Of a DNA stretch of 64,000 nucleotides, positions 33,800 through 42,060 are shown one piece after another. Within the stretch, counting starts at the first letter, position 1. Every line of letters begins with the position of its first letter. The stretch is from an uncultured Lachnospiraceae bacterium (GTDB lineage Bacteria > Bacillota > Clostridia > Lachnospirales > Lachnospiraceae). The notes below the pieces were generated by a model. It was not told the origin of the DNA, searched no databases, and worked only from the letters and a program-made list of their open reading frames with translations. The stretch is from contig CANRZW010000015.1 of the NCBI GenBank assembly GCA_947644545.1, positions 19,242 to 83,241 of the forward strand, read 5' to 3'. Position numbers and translations under genes: made by a program.

Positions 33800-34525
33800 A
33801 TGTACAGTGCGGATAACATGAGCAGGAAACCGTTGGGAGCCAGGACCGAGGATGAGCTGATGAAGTATATTCTGCAGGAGCCGGTGGAGCCGGGGCAGAA
33901 GATCCCGAATGAATTCGAGCTGGCACAACGGTTCGGAGTGGGCCGCAGCACGATTCGGGAAGCGGTGAAGGGGCTGGTCTCCCGGGGAATACTGGAAGTG
34001 CGCAGAGGCTCCGGCACCTATGTGATCAATACCAATTCCATTGACATGGATCCGCTGGGATTCGGCAAGATAGAGGACAAGTACAAGCTGGCGCTGGATC
34101 TGTTCGAGGTACGGCTGATGATCGAACCGGAGATTGCAGCCCTGGCCAGCAGGAATGCGTCGGCGGAGGAGATGAGGACGCTGAAACGGCTGTGTGACGA
34201 GACGGAACAGCTGTATCGGAGCAGCCGCAACCATATCAGCAAGGATATCGAGTTCCACACCTGCATTGCCCATTGCAGTAAGAATCAGGTGGTGGAGACG
34301 CTGATCCCGGTCATCAATACGGCAGTCTATACTTTCGCCAATCTGACCCATCATATGCTGATGGAGGAGACGTTGAAGACTCATCGGGCGGTGACGGATG
34401 CGGTGTTGAAACGGGATGCGGTGGGCGCCAGATGTGCGATGATGATGCATCTGACCTATAACAGGCAGGCGATTATGAAGATCATAGAGGAGAGAGAAGG
34501 CAGGGTGATGCCTGGGCACAACTGA
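33800..34525 (+). CDS. FadR-type GntR regulator of the sugar-acid operon
   Basis: The 241-residue regulator has an N-terminal winged helix (about 15-80: PNEFELAQRFGVGRSTIREA, then LEVRRGSGTYV) and a C-terminal helical FCD domain (about 100-230) with histidine/aspartate residues that usually bind a metal and an acid ligand. Family members respond to gluconate, galactonate or KDG-type acids. It stands just upstream of gntP, dehydratase, eda and kinase genes, and ACATCAGATGT-type sites flank their promoter. It therefore most likely represses that operon. GGGAGGA lies about 11 bases before the ATG. Confidence 0.83.
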   Translation: MYSADNMSRKPLGARTEDELMKYILQEPVEPGQKIPNEFELAQRFGVGRSTIREAVKGLVSRGILEVRRGSGTYVINTNSIDMDPLGFGKIEDKYKLALDLFEVRLMIEPEIAALASRNASAEEMRTLKRLCDETEQLYRSSRNHISKDIEFHTCIAHCSKNQVVETLIPVINTAVYTFANLTHHMLMEETLKTHRAVTDAVLKRDAVGARCAMMMHLTYNRQAIMKIIEEREGRVMPGHN

Positions 34526-34645
34526 AAGCGCCGCGGGAGGTTCTGACGAAAGGAGAGCGTCAGCAGGAGCCTGTTTCGGCGAATACGTCAGATGACTTTG
34601 GACCTGCAGCATACGACTGAAAAAATGCAATAGCAATAATACACA

Positions 34646-34686
34646 AAAGATGAGGGGGAGAGACAGGCACTCCTCATCATTTTTTG
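34646..34686 (+). terminator. Terminator of the GntR gene
   Basis: GATGAGG pairs with CCTCATC across a loop of about 16 bases and is followed by ATTTTTTG. The loop is long, so the call is moderate. Confidence 0.5.
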
Positions 34687-34710
34687 TGCAGAAAAGAGAA
34701 AAGAAAATAA

Positions 34711-34725
34711 ATACATCAGATGTAT
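34711..34725. promoter_or_regulatory. GntR operator, upstream site
   Basis: ATACATCAGATGTAT is a near-perfect palindrome that touches the -35 of the gntP promoter. A partial third copy, ACGTCAGATGA, lies at 34585-34595 just past the regulator gene. Confidence 0.65.
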
Positions 34726-34753
34726 TGAAGGAAAAATGGTGTAATTATATAAT
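34725..34753 (+). promoter_or_regulatory. gntP operon promoter
   Basis: TTGAAG (34725-34730), 17-base spacer, TATAAT (34748-34753). The expected transcript start is near 34760, leaving a 130-base leader. Confidence 0.65.
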
Positions 34754-34772
34754 TTAACCACAATAACATAAG

Positions 34773-34783
34773 ACGTCAGATGT
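34773..34783. promoter_or_regulatory. GntR operator, downstream site
   Basis: ACGTCAGATGT, within the broader inverted repeat ATAACAT-N10-ATGTTAT, lies about 15 bases past the expected transcript start. With the upstream site it brackets the promoter. Confidence 0.6.
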
Positions 34784-34887
34784 TATAGAGGAAGTCAGGA
34801 AGCGTAAAGAAACAAGTAAGAGTTGCGGCAGGAAAACCATCGGAAGAGCTGCTGCGAAGAAGGAGAAGAGAAAGAGGAGGTTTTATC

Positions 34888-36246
34888 ATGGCTGGTGAAG
34901 CAATGGCATTGAACCCGACCAGGCTGGTGATCGCGGCGGTTCTGGGGCTTGCAGTATTACTTTTGTTGATCATTAAATTTAAGGTACAGGCGATGGTTTC
35001 CATTCTGGTGGGGGCGATCGTGATCGGACTCGGGGCGGGGATGCCCTTCGAGAATATTGTGACGGCGGTAAACGACGGTATCGGTAATACGTTAAAGGGA
35101 ATCGCACTGTTGGTAGGACTTGGCTCCATGTTCGGAGCGATCCTGGAGGCCTCGGGAGGAGCACAGACGCTGGCAGTCAGCATGGTCCGGTGGTTCGGGG
35201 ACAAGAAGGCAGCCTGGGCGCTGGGGATTACGGGTCTGGTCATTGCGATGCCGGTGTTCTTCGATGCGGGTCTGATTATCCTGATCCCGCTGGCGTTCTC
35301 TCTGGCAAAAAGAACGAACCGTTCGTCACTGTTCTATGCGATTCCGCTGCTGGCAGGTCTGGCGGTAGGTCATGCATTCATTCCGCCGACGCCGGGACCG
35401 GTGCTGGTGGCGACCATGTTAAATGTGGAACTGGGATGGGTTATCATGGTAGGTGTTCTGTGCGGTATCGTGGCAATGGTGATCGCCGGGCCTGTATGGG
35501 GTTCGATCTGCGGTAATAAGTACATGGTTCCGGTGCCGGAGCATGTGGCAAACCAGGCGGATTTCGATGAGTCGAAGCTGCCGAAGTTCTGGACGATCGT
35601 AGGAATCATCCTGATTCCGCTGGTGTTGATCATTCTGGATTCCGTAGCAGGAGTCGTACCGGCATTGAGCGGCCTGGCGCCGATCTTCGGCTTCCTGGGA
35701 GAGCCTTTTGTGGCATTGTTGATTGCAACGATCGCGGCGATGTTGATTCTTGGATTAAAACACGGTTATAAGATGGAAGAGCTGGAAAAGATCATGACGA
35801 AGTCTCTGGAGCCTACCGGACTGATCCTGTTAGTAACGGCCTGCGGCGGTGTGCTGCGGTATATGCTGCAGTATTCGGGTCTGGGTGATCTGATCGGTAA
35901 CGCGGTGTCTTCGGCGAACCTGCCGATCGTGGTGGTGGCGTTTATCGTGGCGGCATTGGTTCGGATCTGTGTAGGTTCTGCAACGGTGGCGATGACGATG
36001 GCAGCGGGTATCATCGCGGCAATGCCGGGAATCGTAGATCTGTCACCTCTATATCTGGCCTGCACGACTGCAGCCGTGGCCGGCGGTGCAACGGTATGTT
36101 CCCACTTCAATGACTCCGGGTTCTGGCTGGTGAAGTCACTGGTGGGGATGGATGAAAAGACGACGCTTAAGACATGGACGATCATGGAAACGCTGGTGGG
36201 CGGAACCGGATTTGTGGTGGCGCTTGTGATTTCGTTCTTTGCATAA
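34888..36246 (+). CDS. gntP: GntP-family gluconate/sugar-acid:H+ symporter
   Basis: The 452-residue permease has 12-14 hydrophobic segments. AFIPPTPGPVLVA (about 167-180), LGSMFGAILEASGGAQTL and the C-terminal SHFNDSGFWLVK are signature sequences of the GntP family, which takes up gluconate, glycerate or related acids with protons. The dehydratase, KDPG aldolase and sugar kinase encoded downstream complete a route from the imported acid to central metabolism. Gluconate is the leading candidate; other aldonates remain possible. GAGGAGG lies eight bases before the ATG. Confidence 0.88.
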   Translation: MAGEAMALNPTRLVIAAVLGLAVLLLLIIKFKVQAMVSILVGAIVIGLGAGMPFENIVTAVNDGIGNTLKGIALLVGLGSMFGAILEASGGAQTLAVSMVRWFGDKKAAWALGITGLVIAMPVFFDAGLIILIPLAFSLAKRTNRSSLFYAIPLLAGLAVGHAFIPPTPGPVLVATMLNVELGWVIMVGVLCGIVAMVIAGPVWGSICGNKYMVPVPEHVANQADFDESKLPKFWTIVGIILIPLVLIILDSVAGVVPALSGLAPIFGFLGEPFVALLIATIAAMLILGLKHGYKMEELEKIMTKSLEPTGLILLVTACGGVLRYMLQYSGLGDLIGNAVSSANLPIVVVAFIVAALVRICVGSATVAMTMAAGIIAAMPGIVDLSPLYLACTTAAVAGGATVCSHFNDSGFWLVKSLVGMDEKTTLKTWTIMETLVGGTGFVVALVISFFA

Positions 36247-36336
36247 CGTGAAGAGATTTTCTAAGGCATCTTTAAAACGCTGCCTAAGAAAATCTAAAAC
36301 TTCACGTTGGAGAATGCCTGAAATACGGCATTCTCC
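36246..36336 (+). repeat. Two adjacent long inverted repeats after gntP
   Basis: The first (36246-36307) pairs ACGTGAAG-AGATTTTCTaAGGCA with TGCCTtAGAAAATCT-(AAAA)-CTTCACGT. The second (36309-36336) is a perfect 10-bp stem, GGAGAATGCC with GGCATTCTCC. Neither ends in a T-run. They occupy the 197-bp spacer before the dehydratase gene and may shape processing or partial termination of the operon mRNA. Confidence 0.65.
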
Positions 36337-36443
36337 GCATGGTCTTGTATGAAGGGGATTGGTATTAAGAAGTACTTCGATCTTGTGTGAAGAATAAATA
36401 AAGGTAATAGCTGACGGAGCAATGGGAAAGGAGAAGAAGGGGT

Positions 36444-38189
36444 ATGGAATTAAAGAGTCAGGAAATGCGTAAGCTGGCACCGGAATTGGATCCGCTGCGG
36501 ATCGGAACGGGATGGAAACCGGAGGATCTTGAGAAGGTACAGGTGATGATCGAGAGCACTTACGGCGACAGCCATCCGGGCAGCGGGCATCTGAATCTGT
36601 TGGTGGAAGAAGTGCGTAAGGGCGTCGAGGAAGCCGGCGGGTATGGCGCAAGATATTATTGTACGGATATTTGTGACGGCGAGAGCCAGGGGACGGACGG
36701 TATCAATTACAGCCTGGTGAGCCGGGAGATGATCGCCAATATGATCGAGATCCATGCAGGCGCTACGCCTTTCGACGCGGCAGTCTATCTGGCAAGCTGT
36801 GACAAGGGGATGCCGGGCAATCTGATGGGGCTGGCAAGAGCGGATGTGCCCTGTGTGGTAGTGCCGGGCGGTACGATGAATGCGGGGCCGGAGATGCTTA
36901 CGTTAGAGCAGCTTGGCATGTACAGCGCCAAATTCCAGCGGGGCGAGATTGATGAGGAAAAGTTAAACTGGGCGAAGTGTAATGCCTGTCCCAGCTGCGG
37001 GGCCTGCTCCTTTATCGGTACGGCGTCTACGATGCAGATCATGGCGGAGGCGCTGGGACTTGCACTGCCGGGCAGTGCGCTGATGCCGGCTACCAGTCCC
37101 GACCTGCTTAAGTTTGCCAGAGAGGCGGGAGCGCAGGCGGTGAAACTGGCGACCATGCCGGGGATGCGGCCAAGCGAGATGATCACCATGGACAGCTTCG
37201 AGAATGCAATCCTGGTGCATGCGGCCGTGTCCGGCAGCACCAACTGTCTGCTGCATATTCCGGCGATCGCGCATGAATTCGGGCTGGAGGTTACGGGAGA
37301 TACTTTTGACAGACTGCACAGGAATGCCAGATATCTTCTGGATGTGCGGCCGGCAGGACGTTGGCCGGCGGAGTGTTTCTACTATGCGGGCGGCGTGCCG
37401 GCGATCATGGAAGAGATACGGGAGTATCTGCATCTGGACGTGATGACCGTGACGGGTAAGACGCTGGGAGAGAACTTGGATGAGTTGAAGCAAAACGGCT
37501 TCTATGAGCGGTGTGAGAAGTGGCTGCAGGAGTTTAATGAGCGGTATCATGTATCGTTGACCAGGGAAGATATTATAAGGCCTTTTGATCAGGCGCTTGG
37601 AACGGACGGCAGTATCGCCATCCTGCGGGGCAATCTGGCGCCGGAGGGGGCTGTGATCAAGCATACAGCCTGTCCGAAGGAGATGTTTAAGGCGGTTCTT
37701 CGGGCCAGACCTTTTGACAGTGAGGAAGAATGTCTGGATGCGGTCCTGAAGCATAAGGTGCAAAAGGGAGACGCTGTATTTATCCGGTATGAGGGACCGA
37801 AAGGCAGCGGTATGCCGGAGATGTTCTACACCTCGGAGGCGATCAGCAGCGATAAGGAGCTGGGAAAAAGCATTGCACTGATCACGGATGGCCGTTTCTC
37901 CGGAGCGTCTACAGGGCCGGTGATCGGACATTGCAGCCCGGAAGCGGTGGATTGTGGGCCGATCGCGCTGGTGGAAGAAGGGGATCTGATCGAGATCGAT
38001 GTGGAAGAACGGAAGTTGAATATCATCGGAATTGCAGGGGAACACAGGACGATGGAAGAAGTGGCGGCGGTTCTGGAGGAGAGAAGGAAGAATTGGAAGC
38101 CCAGAGAACCTAAGTATAAGAGAGGGGTTCTGAGGATGTTCAGCGAACACGCGGCAAGCCCGATGAAAGGGGCATATTTGGATATCTAA
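36444..38189 (+). CDS. IlvD/Edd-family sugar-acid dehydratase
   Basis: The 581-residue protein belongs to the iron-sulfur dehydratases that include dihydroxy-acid dehydratase, phosphogluconate dehydratase and aldonate dehydratases. Cluster-ligand regions are visible: CDKGMPGNLMG (about 114) and CNACPSCGACSFIGTASTMQ (about 175). The C-terminal part has LITDGRFSGASTGPVIGHCSPEA. The neighbouring genes (GntP permease, kinase, KDPG aldolase) point to an aldonate, probably gluconate, as substrate, giving 2-keto-3-deoxygluconate. Branched-chain synthesis (true IlvD) is unlikely here. AAGGAG precedes the ATG. Confidence 0.82.
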   Translation: MELKSQEMRKLAPELDPLRIGTGWKPEDLEKVQVMIESTYGDSHPGSGHLNLLVEEVRKGVEEAGGYGARYYCTDICDGESQGTDGINYSLVSREMIANMIEIHAGATPFDAAVYLASCDKGMPGNLMGLARADVPCVVVPGGTMNAGPEMLTLEQLGMYSAKFQRGEIDEEKLNWAKCNACPSCGACSFIGTASTMQIMAEALGLALPGSALMPATSPDLLKFAREAGAQAVKLATMPGMRPSEMITMDSFENAILVHAAVSGSTNCLLHIPAIAHEFGLEVTGDTFDRLHRNARYLLDVRPAGRWPAECFYYAGGVPAIMEEIREYLHLDVMTVTGKTLGENLDELKQNGFYERCEKWLQEFNERYHVSLTREDIIRPFDQALGTDGSIAILRGNLAPEGAVIKHTACPKEMFKAVLRARPFDSEEECLDAVLKHKVQKGDAVFIRYEGPKGSGMPEMFYTSEAISSDKELGKSIALITDGRFSGASTGPVIGHCSPEAVDCGPIALVEEGDLIEIDVEERKLNIIGIAGEHRTMEEVAAVLEERRKNWKPREPKYKRGVLRMFSEHAASPMKGAYLDI

Positions 38190-38212
38190 TAACAGGAAGA
38201 GGAGATGGATGT

Positions 38213-38851
38213 ATGAAGACGATAGCAGAACGGTTTCATGAATATGGAGTAGTGCCGGTGGTGGTTTTAGAGGAAGCGAAAGATGCGCTGCCGTTGGCAA
38301 AAGCGCTTGTGGAGGGTGGTCTGCCCTGTGCGGAAGTGACATTCCGCACGGAGGCGGCGGAGGAATCCATCCGTCTGATGAGTGAGGCGTATCCGGAGAT
38401 GTTAGTCGGAGCAGGAACGGTTCTGACGACCCGGCAGGTGGACCGCGCGGCAGCCGCAGGAGCGAAGTTTATCGTAAGTCCCGGTTTTGATCCGGAGATT
38501 GTGGACTATTGTCTGGAGAAAAAGATTCCGGTATTCCCGGGATGTATCACGCCTTCCGAGGTGGCGCAGGCAGTGAAGCGCGGTCTGCAGGTGGTGAAGT
38601 TCTTCCCGGCGGAGCAGGCCGGCGGTGTGGCGATGATCAAGGCGATGGCGGCGCCCTATACGATGGTGAAGTTCATGCCCACAGGCGGCATCAGTGCAAA
38701 GAACCTGAAAGATTATCTTAGTTTCGGCAAGATCCTGTGCTGCGGCGGCAGCTGGATGGTGAAGGGGGATATGATACGAAACGGCGAATTTGATAAGATC
38801 CGGGAACTGACGAAGGAAGCCGTGGAGCTGGCGGCATCGATCCGCGGATAG
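38213..38851 (+). CDS. eda: KDPG/KHG aldolase
   Basis: The 212-residue class I aldolase splits 2-keto-3-deoxy-6-phosphogluconate into pyruvate and glyceraldehyde 3-phosphate. Visible motifs are AEVTFRTEAAEESI with the catalytic Glu, VGAGTVLTTRQVDRA, the Schiff-base lysine in VVKFFPAEQAGG (about 140) and the phosphate-binding FMPTGGISAKN. Length and order match the family. It follows the dehydratase by 23 bases and is followed by a tandem-repeat spacer and the kinase gene. Confidence 0.92.
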   Translation: MKTIAERFHEYGVVPVVVLEEAKDALPLAKALVEGGLPCAEVTFRTEAAEESIRLMSEAYPEMLVGAGTVLTTRQVDRAAAAGAKFIVSPGFDPEIVDYCLEKKIPVFPGCITPSEVAQAVKRGLQVVKFFPAEQAGGVAMIKAMAAPYTMVKFMPTGGISAKNLKDYLSFGKILCCGGSWMVKGDMIRNGEFDKIRELTKEAVELAASIRG

Positions 38852-38890
38852 CAGGAGGCTGACAGGTAAGCAGGCGGATGCGGCGGTATA

Positions 38891-38980
38891 TGGCCGGGAT
38901 AAGGCACATAGTTGGTAAAGGACGCATGGCCGGTAAGTGGCACATAGCCAGGAATGGGTATATAGCCGGTAAAGGGCGCA
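38891..38980 (+). repeat. Five tandem 18-bp repeats
   Basis: Five consecutive units, each exactly 18 bp, match the consensus TAGCCGGTAAAGGGCACA with variation. They fill most of the spacer between eda and the kinase gene. As 18 is a multiple of three the repeats stay open in frame and could encode a 43-residue peptide (38890-39021, MAGIRHIVGKGR...), but there is no good ribosome binding site. Confidence 0.75.
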
Positions 38981-39011
38981 CGGTTGATCAGATATGGAAA
39001 AGGAGAACAAG

Positions 39012-40109
39012 ATGGAACTGAATTTGAGACCAGAAAAGGAATGCAGATATGATGCGGTGTCGTTGGGTGAGGTAATGCTGCGGCTGGATCCGGGCGAGGG
39101 ACGGATTCGGACTGCCAGAAGCTTCCGGGCCTGGGAGGGCGGCGGAGAATACAATGTTGTCCGGGGACTGCGCAGATGCTTCGGATTAAAAACGGGTGTT
39201 ATTACAGCTTTTGCGGATAATGAGGTCGGAATGTTAATGGAAGACTTTATTCTGCAGGGCGGCGTGGATACTTCACTGATCAAGTGGATGAAGACGGACG
39301 GGATCGGCAGGACCTGCCGGAACGGATTGAATTTTACAGAACGCGGCTTTGGCATCCGCGGGGCGGTAGGGTGCTCTGACCGTGCGAATACGGCGATCTC
39401 CAAGGCGACACCGGAGGATTTTGATTTTGAATATATCTTCGGAGAGCTGGGGGTGCGCTGGCTGCATACGGGCGGTATCTATGCGGCGCTGTCCGAGCAG
39501 TCCTGTGAGACGGTACTGGCTGCGATCAAGACAGCCAAGAAATACGGAACCGTGATTTCTTATGACCTGAATTACCGGCCTTCCATGTGGAGCGCGATCG
39601 GTGGTCTTGCCAAGGCGCAGGAGGTCAATAAGGAGATTGCGAAGTATGTGGATGTGATGATCGGCAATGAGGAAGATTTCACGGCCTGTCTCGGATTCGA
39701 GATCGAAGGAAACGATGAGAACCTCAAGGAACTGAATCTGGACGGTTATAAGAAGATGATCAATCATGCGGCGCAGGTTTATCCGAATTTCAAGGTGGTT
39801 GCCACTACGCTGCGCGAGGTAAAGACGGCTACGGTGAACGACTGGAGCGCCATCTGCTGGGCGGACGGTGAGATCTACAAGGCGAAGGACTACAAGGGAC
39901 TGGAGATCATGGACCGTGTGGGCGGCGGAGATTCCTTTGCGTCCGGTCTGATCTATGGTCTGATGACCACGGGAGACGCGGAACTGGCGGTCAACTATGG
40001 TGCGGCGCATGGCGCACTGGCCATGACGACGCCGGGTGATACCACGATGGCCAGCCGGAAGGAAGTAGAGGCGATCATGGGCGGCGCAGGCGCACGTGTG
40101 CAGAGATAA
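39012..40109 (+). CDS. kdgK: PfkB-family sugar kinase, probable 2-keto-3-deoxygluconate kinase
   Basis: The roughly 365-residue ribokinase-family enzyme has the N-terminal SLGEVMLRLDPGEGRIRTAR, a substrate loop GGGEYNV, TISYDLNYRPSMW-like core sequence, and the C-terminal anion-hole/catalytic motif DRVGGGDSFASGLIYG. In this operon it should phosphorylate the KDG made by the dehydratase, giving KDPG for Eda; together they form a semi-phosphorylative Entner-Doudoroff route. Fructose-type specificity cannot be excluded from sequence. I start at 39012 because AAGGAG lies six bases upstream; the ORF-track start at 38994 would place that site inside the gene. Confidence 0.82.
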   Translation: MELNLRPEKECRYDAVSLGEVMLRLDPGEGRIRTARSFRAWEGGGEYNVVRGLRRCFGLKTGVITAFADNEVGMLMEDFILQGGVDTSLIKWMKTDGIGRTCRNGLNFTERGFGIRGAVGCSDRANTAISKATPEDFDFEYIFGELGVRWLHTGGIYAALSEQSCETVLAAIKTAKKYGTVISYDLNYRPSMWSAIGGLAKAQEVNKEIAKYVDVMIGNEEDFTACLGFEIEGNDENLKELNLDGYKKMINHAAQVYPNFKVVATTLREVKTATVNDWSAICWADGEIYKAKDYKGLEIMDRVGGGDSFASGLIYGLMTTGDAELAVNYGAAHGALAMTTPGDTTMASRKEVEAIMGGAGARVQR

Positions 40110-40160
40110 CAAGTGTTCTGTGTTCCTGAAAAAGCGATAGGAAGTGAAAGTGACAGATAT

Positions 40161-40232
40161 AATAGTGGAAACATAAACGGCGGGCACTGTCTTGGAAGAT
40201 AATGGGACAGTGCCCGTTGTGATTGTGGACTG
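40161..40232. repeat. 72-bp structured repeat, copy 1
   Basis: It matches 44691-44762 with seven mismatches. The centre forms an 11-bp perfect stem, CGGGCACTGTC with GACAGTGCCCG, around a 14-base loop. It lies 50 bp after the kinase gene. No T-run follows. Confidence 0.8.
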
Positions 40233-40247
40233 TGGCGGGTGATCGTG

Positions 40248-40363
40248 ATTCCCTCATGTTTTTGCGAGATGACGATTTTATTCCCACATATTTTTTGTGT
40301 TTATATTAATATAATTCCCTCATTTTTTGTGAATTCTATTGAGGAATTCCCTCATTTTTTTGT
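40248..40363. repeat. Four phased direct repeats, ATTCCCTCATTTTTTGT
   Basis: Copies begin at 40248, 40280, 40314 and 40346, so the period is 32-34 bp, about three helical turns. The second copy reads ATTCCCACATATTTTTTGTG. The spacers of 14-15 bases differ. They occupy the whole region before the DUF4143 ATPase gene and could be regulator-binding sites. Confidence 0.7.
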
Positions 40364-40432
40364 ATTACCTTGTATTTTTCGAGAAAATGGCATATACTGA
40401 TAAGGGGAAAAGAAGAAAGAGTGAGGGCGGTC

Positions 40433-41767
40433 ATGGTTTATTTGAAACGAAAAATAGATACATTTCTGATGAAGTGGAAGAACGATCCGATGAGGAAGCC
40501 GTTGGTGGTCAAGGGGCCGCGGCAGGTCGGGAAGACGGAGTCTATCAGAAGATTCGGGGAGCAGAACTATGAGTGCATGGTAGAGATCAACTTTGTGGAA
40601 GAACCGAAGTACAGGATGATCACGGCTGACGGCTACAGGACGGCGGATCTGATCCGAAATATTTCTCGCATGGATCCGACGAAGAAATTTATAGAAGGGA
40701 AAACGCTGCTCTTTTTTGATGAACTGCAGGAGTTTCCGGAGATTGTTACGGCGCTCAAATTTTTTGCACAGGACGGAAGATTTGATGTTATATGCAGTGG
40801 TTCCTTGTTGGGTATCCATTATGGAAGGATAGAGAGTAACAGTGTGGGATATAAGACGGATTATACTATGTACTCTCTTGATTTCGAGGAATTTCTGTGG
40901 GCGAAAGGGTATGAAGAGAGTATTGCGGACGAGCTTCTGGATTATATGTGGGAGGAAAAGCCGTTTAGCGAGGTGCAGATGTCCGTCTACAGCGGTCATT
41001 TTCTGGATTATTGTATTCTGGGCGGGATGCCAGCCGTGGTCAGAGAGTATATCATAAAGGACAGCTTTGAGGGGTCGCTGGCGATCCAGAGACAGCTTCT
41101 GACGGATTACGAGGAGGATGTGCGCAAGTATGCGCAAGGAGTGGATCAGACGAGGATCCTCAATGTGTTCCGGCAGATTCCGGTGCAGCTTTCGAAGGAT
41201 AATAAGAAGTTCCAGATCTCGAAAGTGGTGTCCGGCGCCAGGTTTAAGGATTACCGGGGCTGTATCGAGTGGCTGGCAGATGCGGGAATCATCAATGTCT
41301 GTTACTGTATGCATTTTCCGGAGCTTCCGCTGAAAGGAAATTTTGACGAGACGAAGTACAAGATCTATTTTTCGGACAGCGGACTGCTTGTGGCCATGCT
41401 GGATGAGGAAGCTCAGGAGGATTTGCGGGCGAACCGGAATCTGGGTGTCTACAAAGGGGCGCTGTATGAGAATATAGTTGGTGAAGCGCTGGTGAAAAGC
41501 GGATATGGGCTTTACTATTATAAGCGCGAGGATTCTACGCTGGAGGAAGACTTCTTCGTCCGGACGGCAAAAGAACTGATCCCTGTGGAGGTGAAGGCCA
41601 CGAACGGCCGGGCGAAGTCATTGCGGACGCTGATCAGAGGAGAGAAGTATGAGGACATCCGTTACGGGATAAAGTTTACGGGTGGAAATGTGGGGTATGA
41701 TGATCAGATTTATACCTTTCCGTACTTCTGTGCGTTTCTGTTGAAGCGGTATCTGAAAGGCAGGTAA
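40433..41767 (+). CDS. AAA_14/DUF4143 ATP-binding protein
   Basis: The roughly 444-residue protein has Walker A VVKGPRQVGKTES (about 24-36), Walker B TLLFFDELQEFPEI, an arginine/sensor region SGSLLGIHYGR, and a C-terminal DUF4143 domain ending in a nuclease-like strand, EEDFFVRTAKELIPVEVKA. This architecture is abundant in anaerobes, often in several copies per genome; its role is not established, though the C-terminus resembles PD-(D/E)xK folds. I start at the ATG 40433 (GAGGGCGG upstream); the ORF-track TTG start overlaps the T-rich repeats. The gene stands alone in a repeat-rich region, which suggests horizontal movement. Confidence 0.85.
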   Translation: MVYLKRKIDTFLMKWKNDPMRKPLVVKGPRQVGKTESIRRFGEQNYECMVEINFVEEPKYRMITADGYRTADLIRNISRMDPTKKFIEGKTLLFFDELQEFPEIVTALKFFAQDGRFDVICSGSLLGIHYGRIESNSVGYKTDYTMYSLDFEEFLWAKGYEESIADELLDYMWEEKPFSEVQMSVYSGHFLDYCILGGMPAVVREYIIKDSFEGSLAIQRQLLTDYEEDVRKYAQGVDQTRILNVFRQIPVQLSKDNKKFQISKVVSGARFKDYRGCIEWLADAGIINVCYCMHFPELPLKGNFDETKYKIYFSDSGLLVAMLDEEAQEDLRANRNLGVYKGALYENIVGEALVKSGYGLYYYKREDSTLEEDFFVRTAKELIPVEVKATNGRAKSLRTLIRGEKYEDIRYGIKFTGGNVGYDDQIYTFPYFCAFLLKRYLKGR

Positions 41768-41782
41768 GACTGATGTTAGGAA

Positions 41783-41884
41783 GCAAGGCATAATGCACTG
41801 AAAAAGGTTAATGAAGAGTTGATCCAGATGTACTGGAGAAACAAGTTGAACGATAAAGATGCAGAATCAGAAATCTCACATTAG
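41783..41884 (+). pseudogene. Remnant of a DUF1016 (YhcG-like) nuclease gene
   Basis: The frame reads ARHNALKKVNEELIQMYW, a clear match to the N-terminal consensus of DUF1016/PDDEXK-type proteins, then diverges and stops at TAG. There is no start, and the gene body is gone. Further protein-like but broken sequence follows to about 42020. Confidence 0.55.
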
Positions 41885-42024
41885 GATTTTGGAAGAGAGG
41901 CAGCCAAAAGCTCCCCAATTTATTGTGTTCTGTAGAAAAGCATTATTGGAAGAGGAGGAAAGCCGGGGCAGCAGACCTTCTGGAGATTATGAAGCAGCGG
42001 AAGCCTGGGAAGGTATAAGGATTT

Positions 42025-42060
42025 AAACACACTTAAGCACAGCTTTAGGTGTGTTTTTCT
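42025..42060 (+). terminator. Terminator after the DUF1016 remnant
   Basis: AAACACAC-(TTAAGC) pairs with (GCTTTA)-GGTGTGTTT, followed by TTCTTT. It outlasts the gene it presumably served. Confidence 0.7.

Noticed and set aside
36246-36307. Rho-independent terminator after gntP
   Set aside because: The stem is long but no T-run follows, and the downstream genes belong to the same pathway and lack their own promoter.
36963-38342. 459-residue minus-strand ORF
   Set aside because: Antisense shadow of the dehydratase, with low-complexity His/Arg/Pro composition and no start signal.
38718-38981. Minus-strand ORF with repeats such as MRPLPAIYPFLAMCHLPAM
   Set aside because: It is the translation of the 18-bp tandem repeat read backwards into eda; no start signal.
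40248-40363. Regular repeat-spacer pattern that resembles a tiny CRISPR array
   Set aside because: Repeats are imperfect, AT-rich and only 17-20 bp, spacers are 14-15 bp, and no cas gene is nearby; treated as phased direct repeats.
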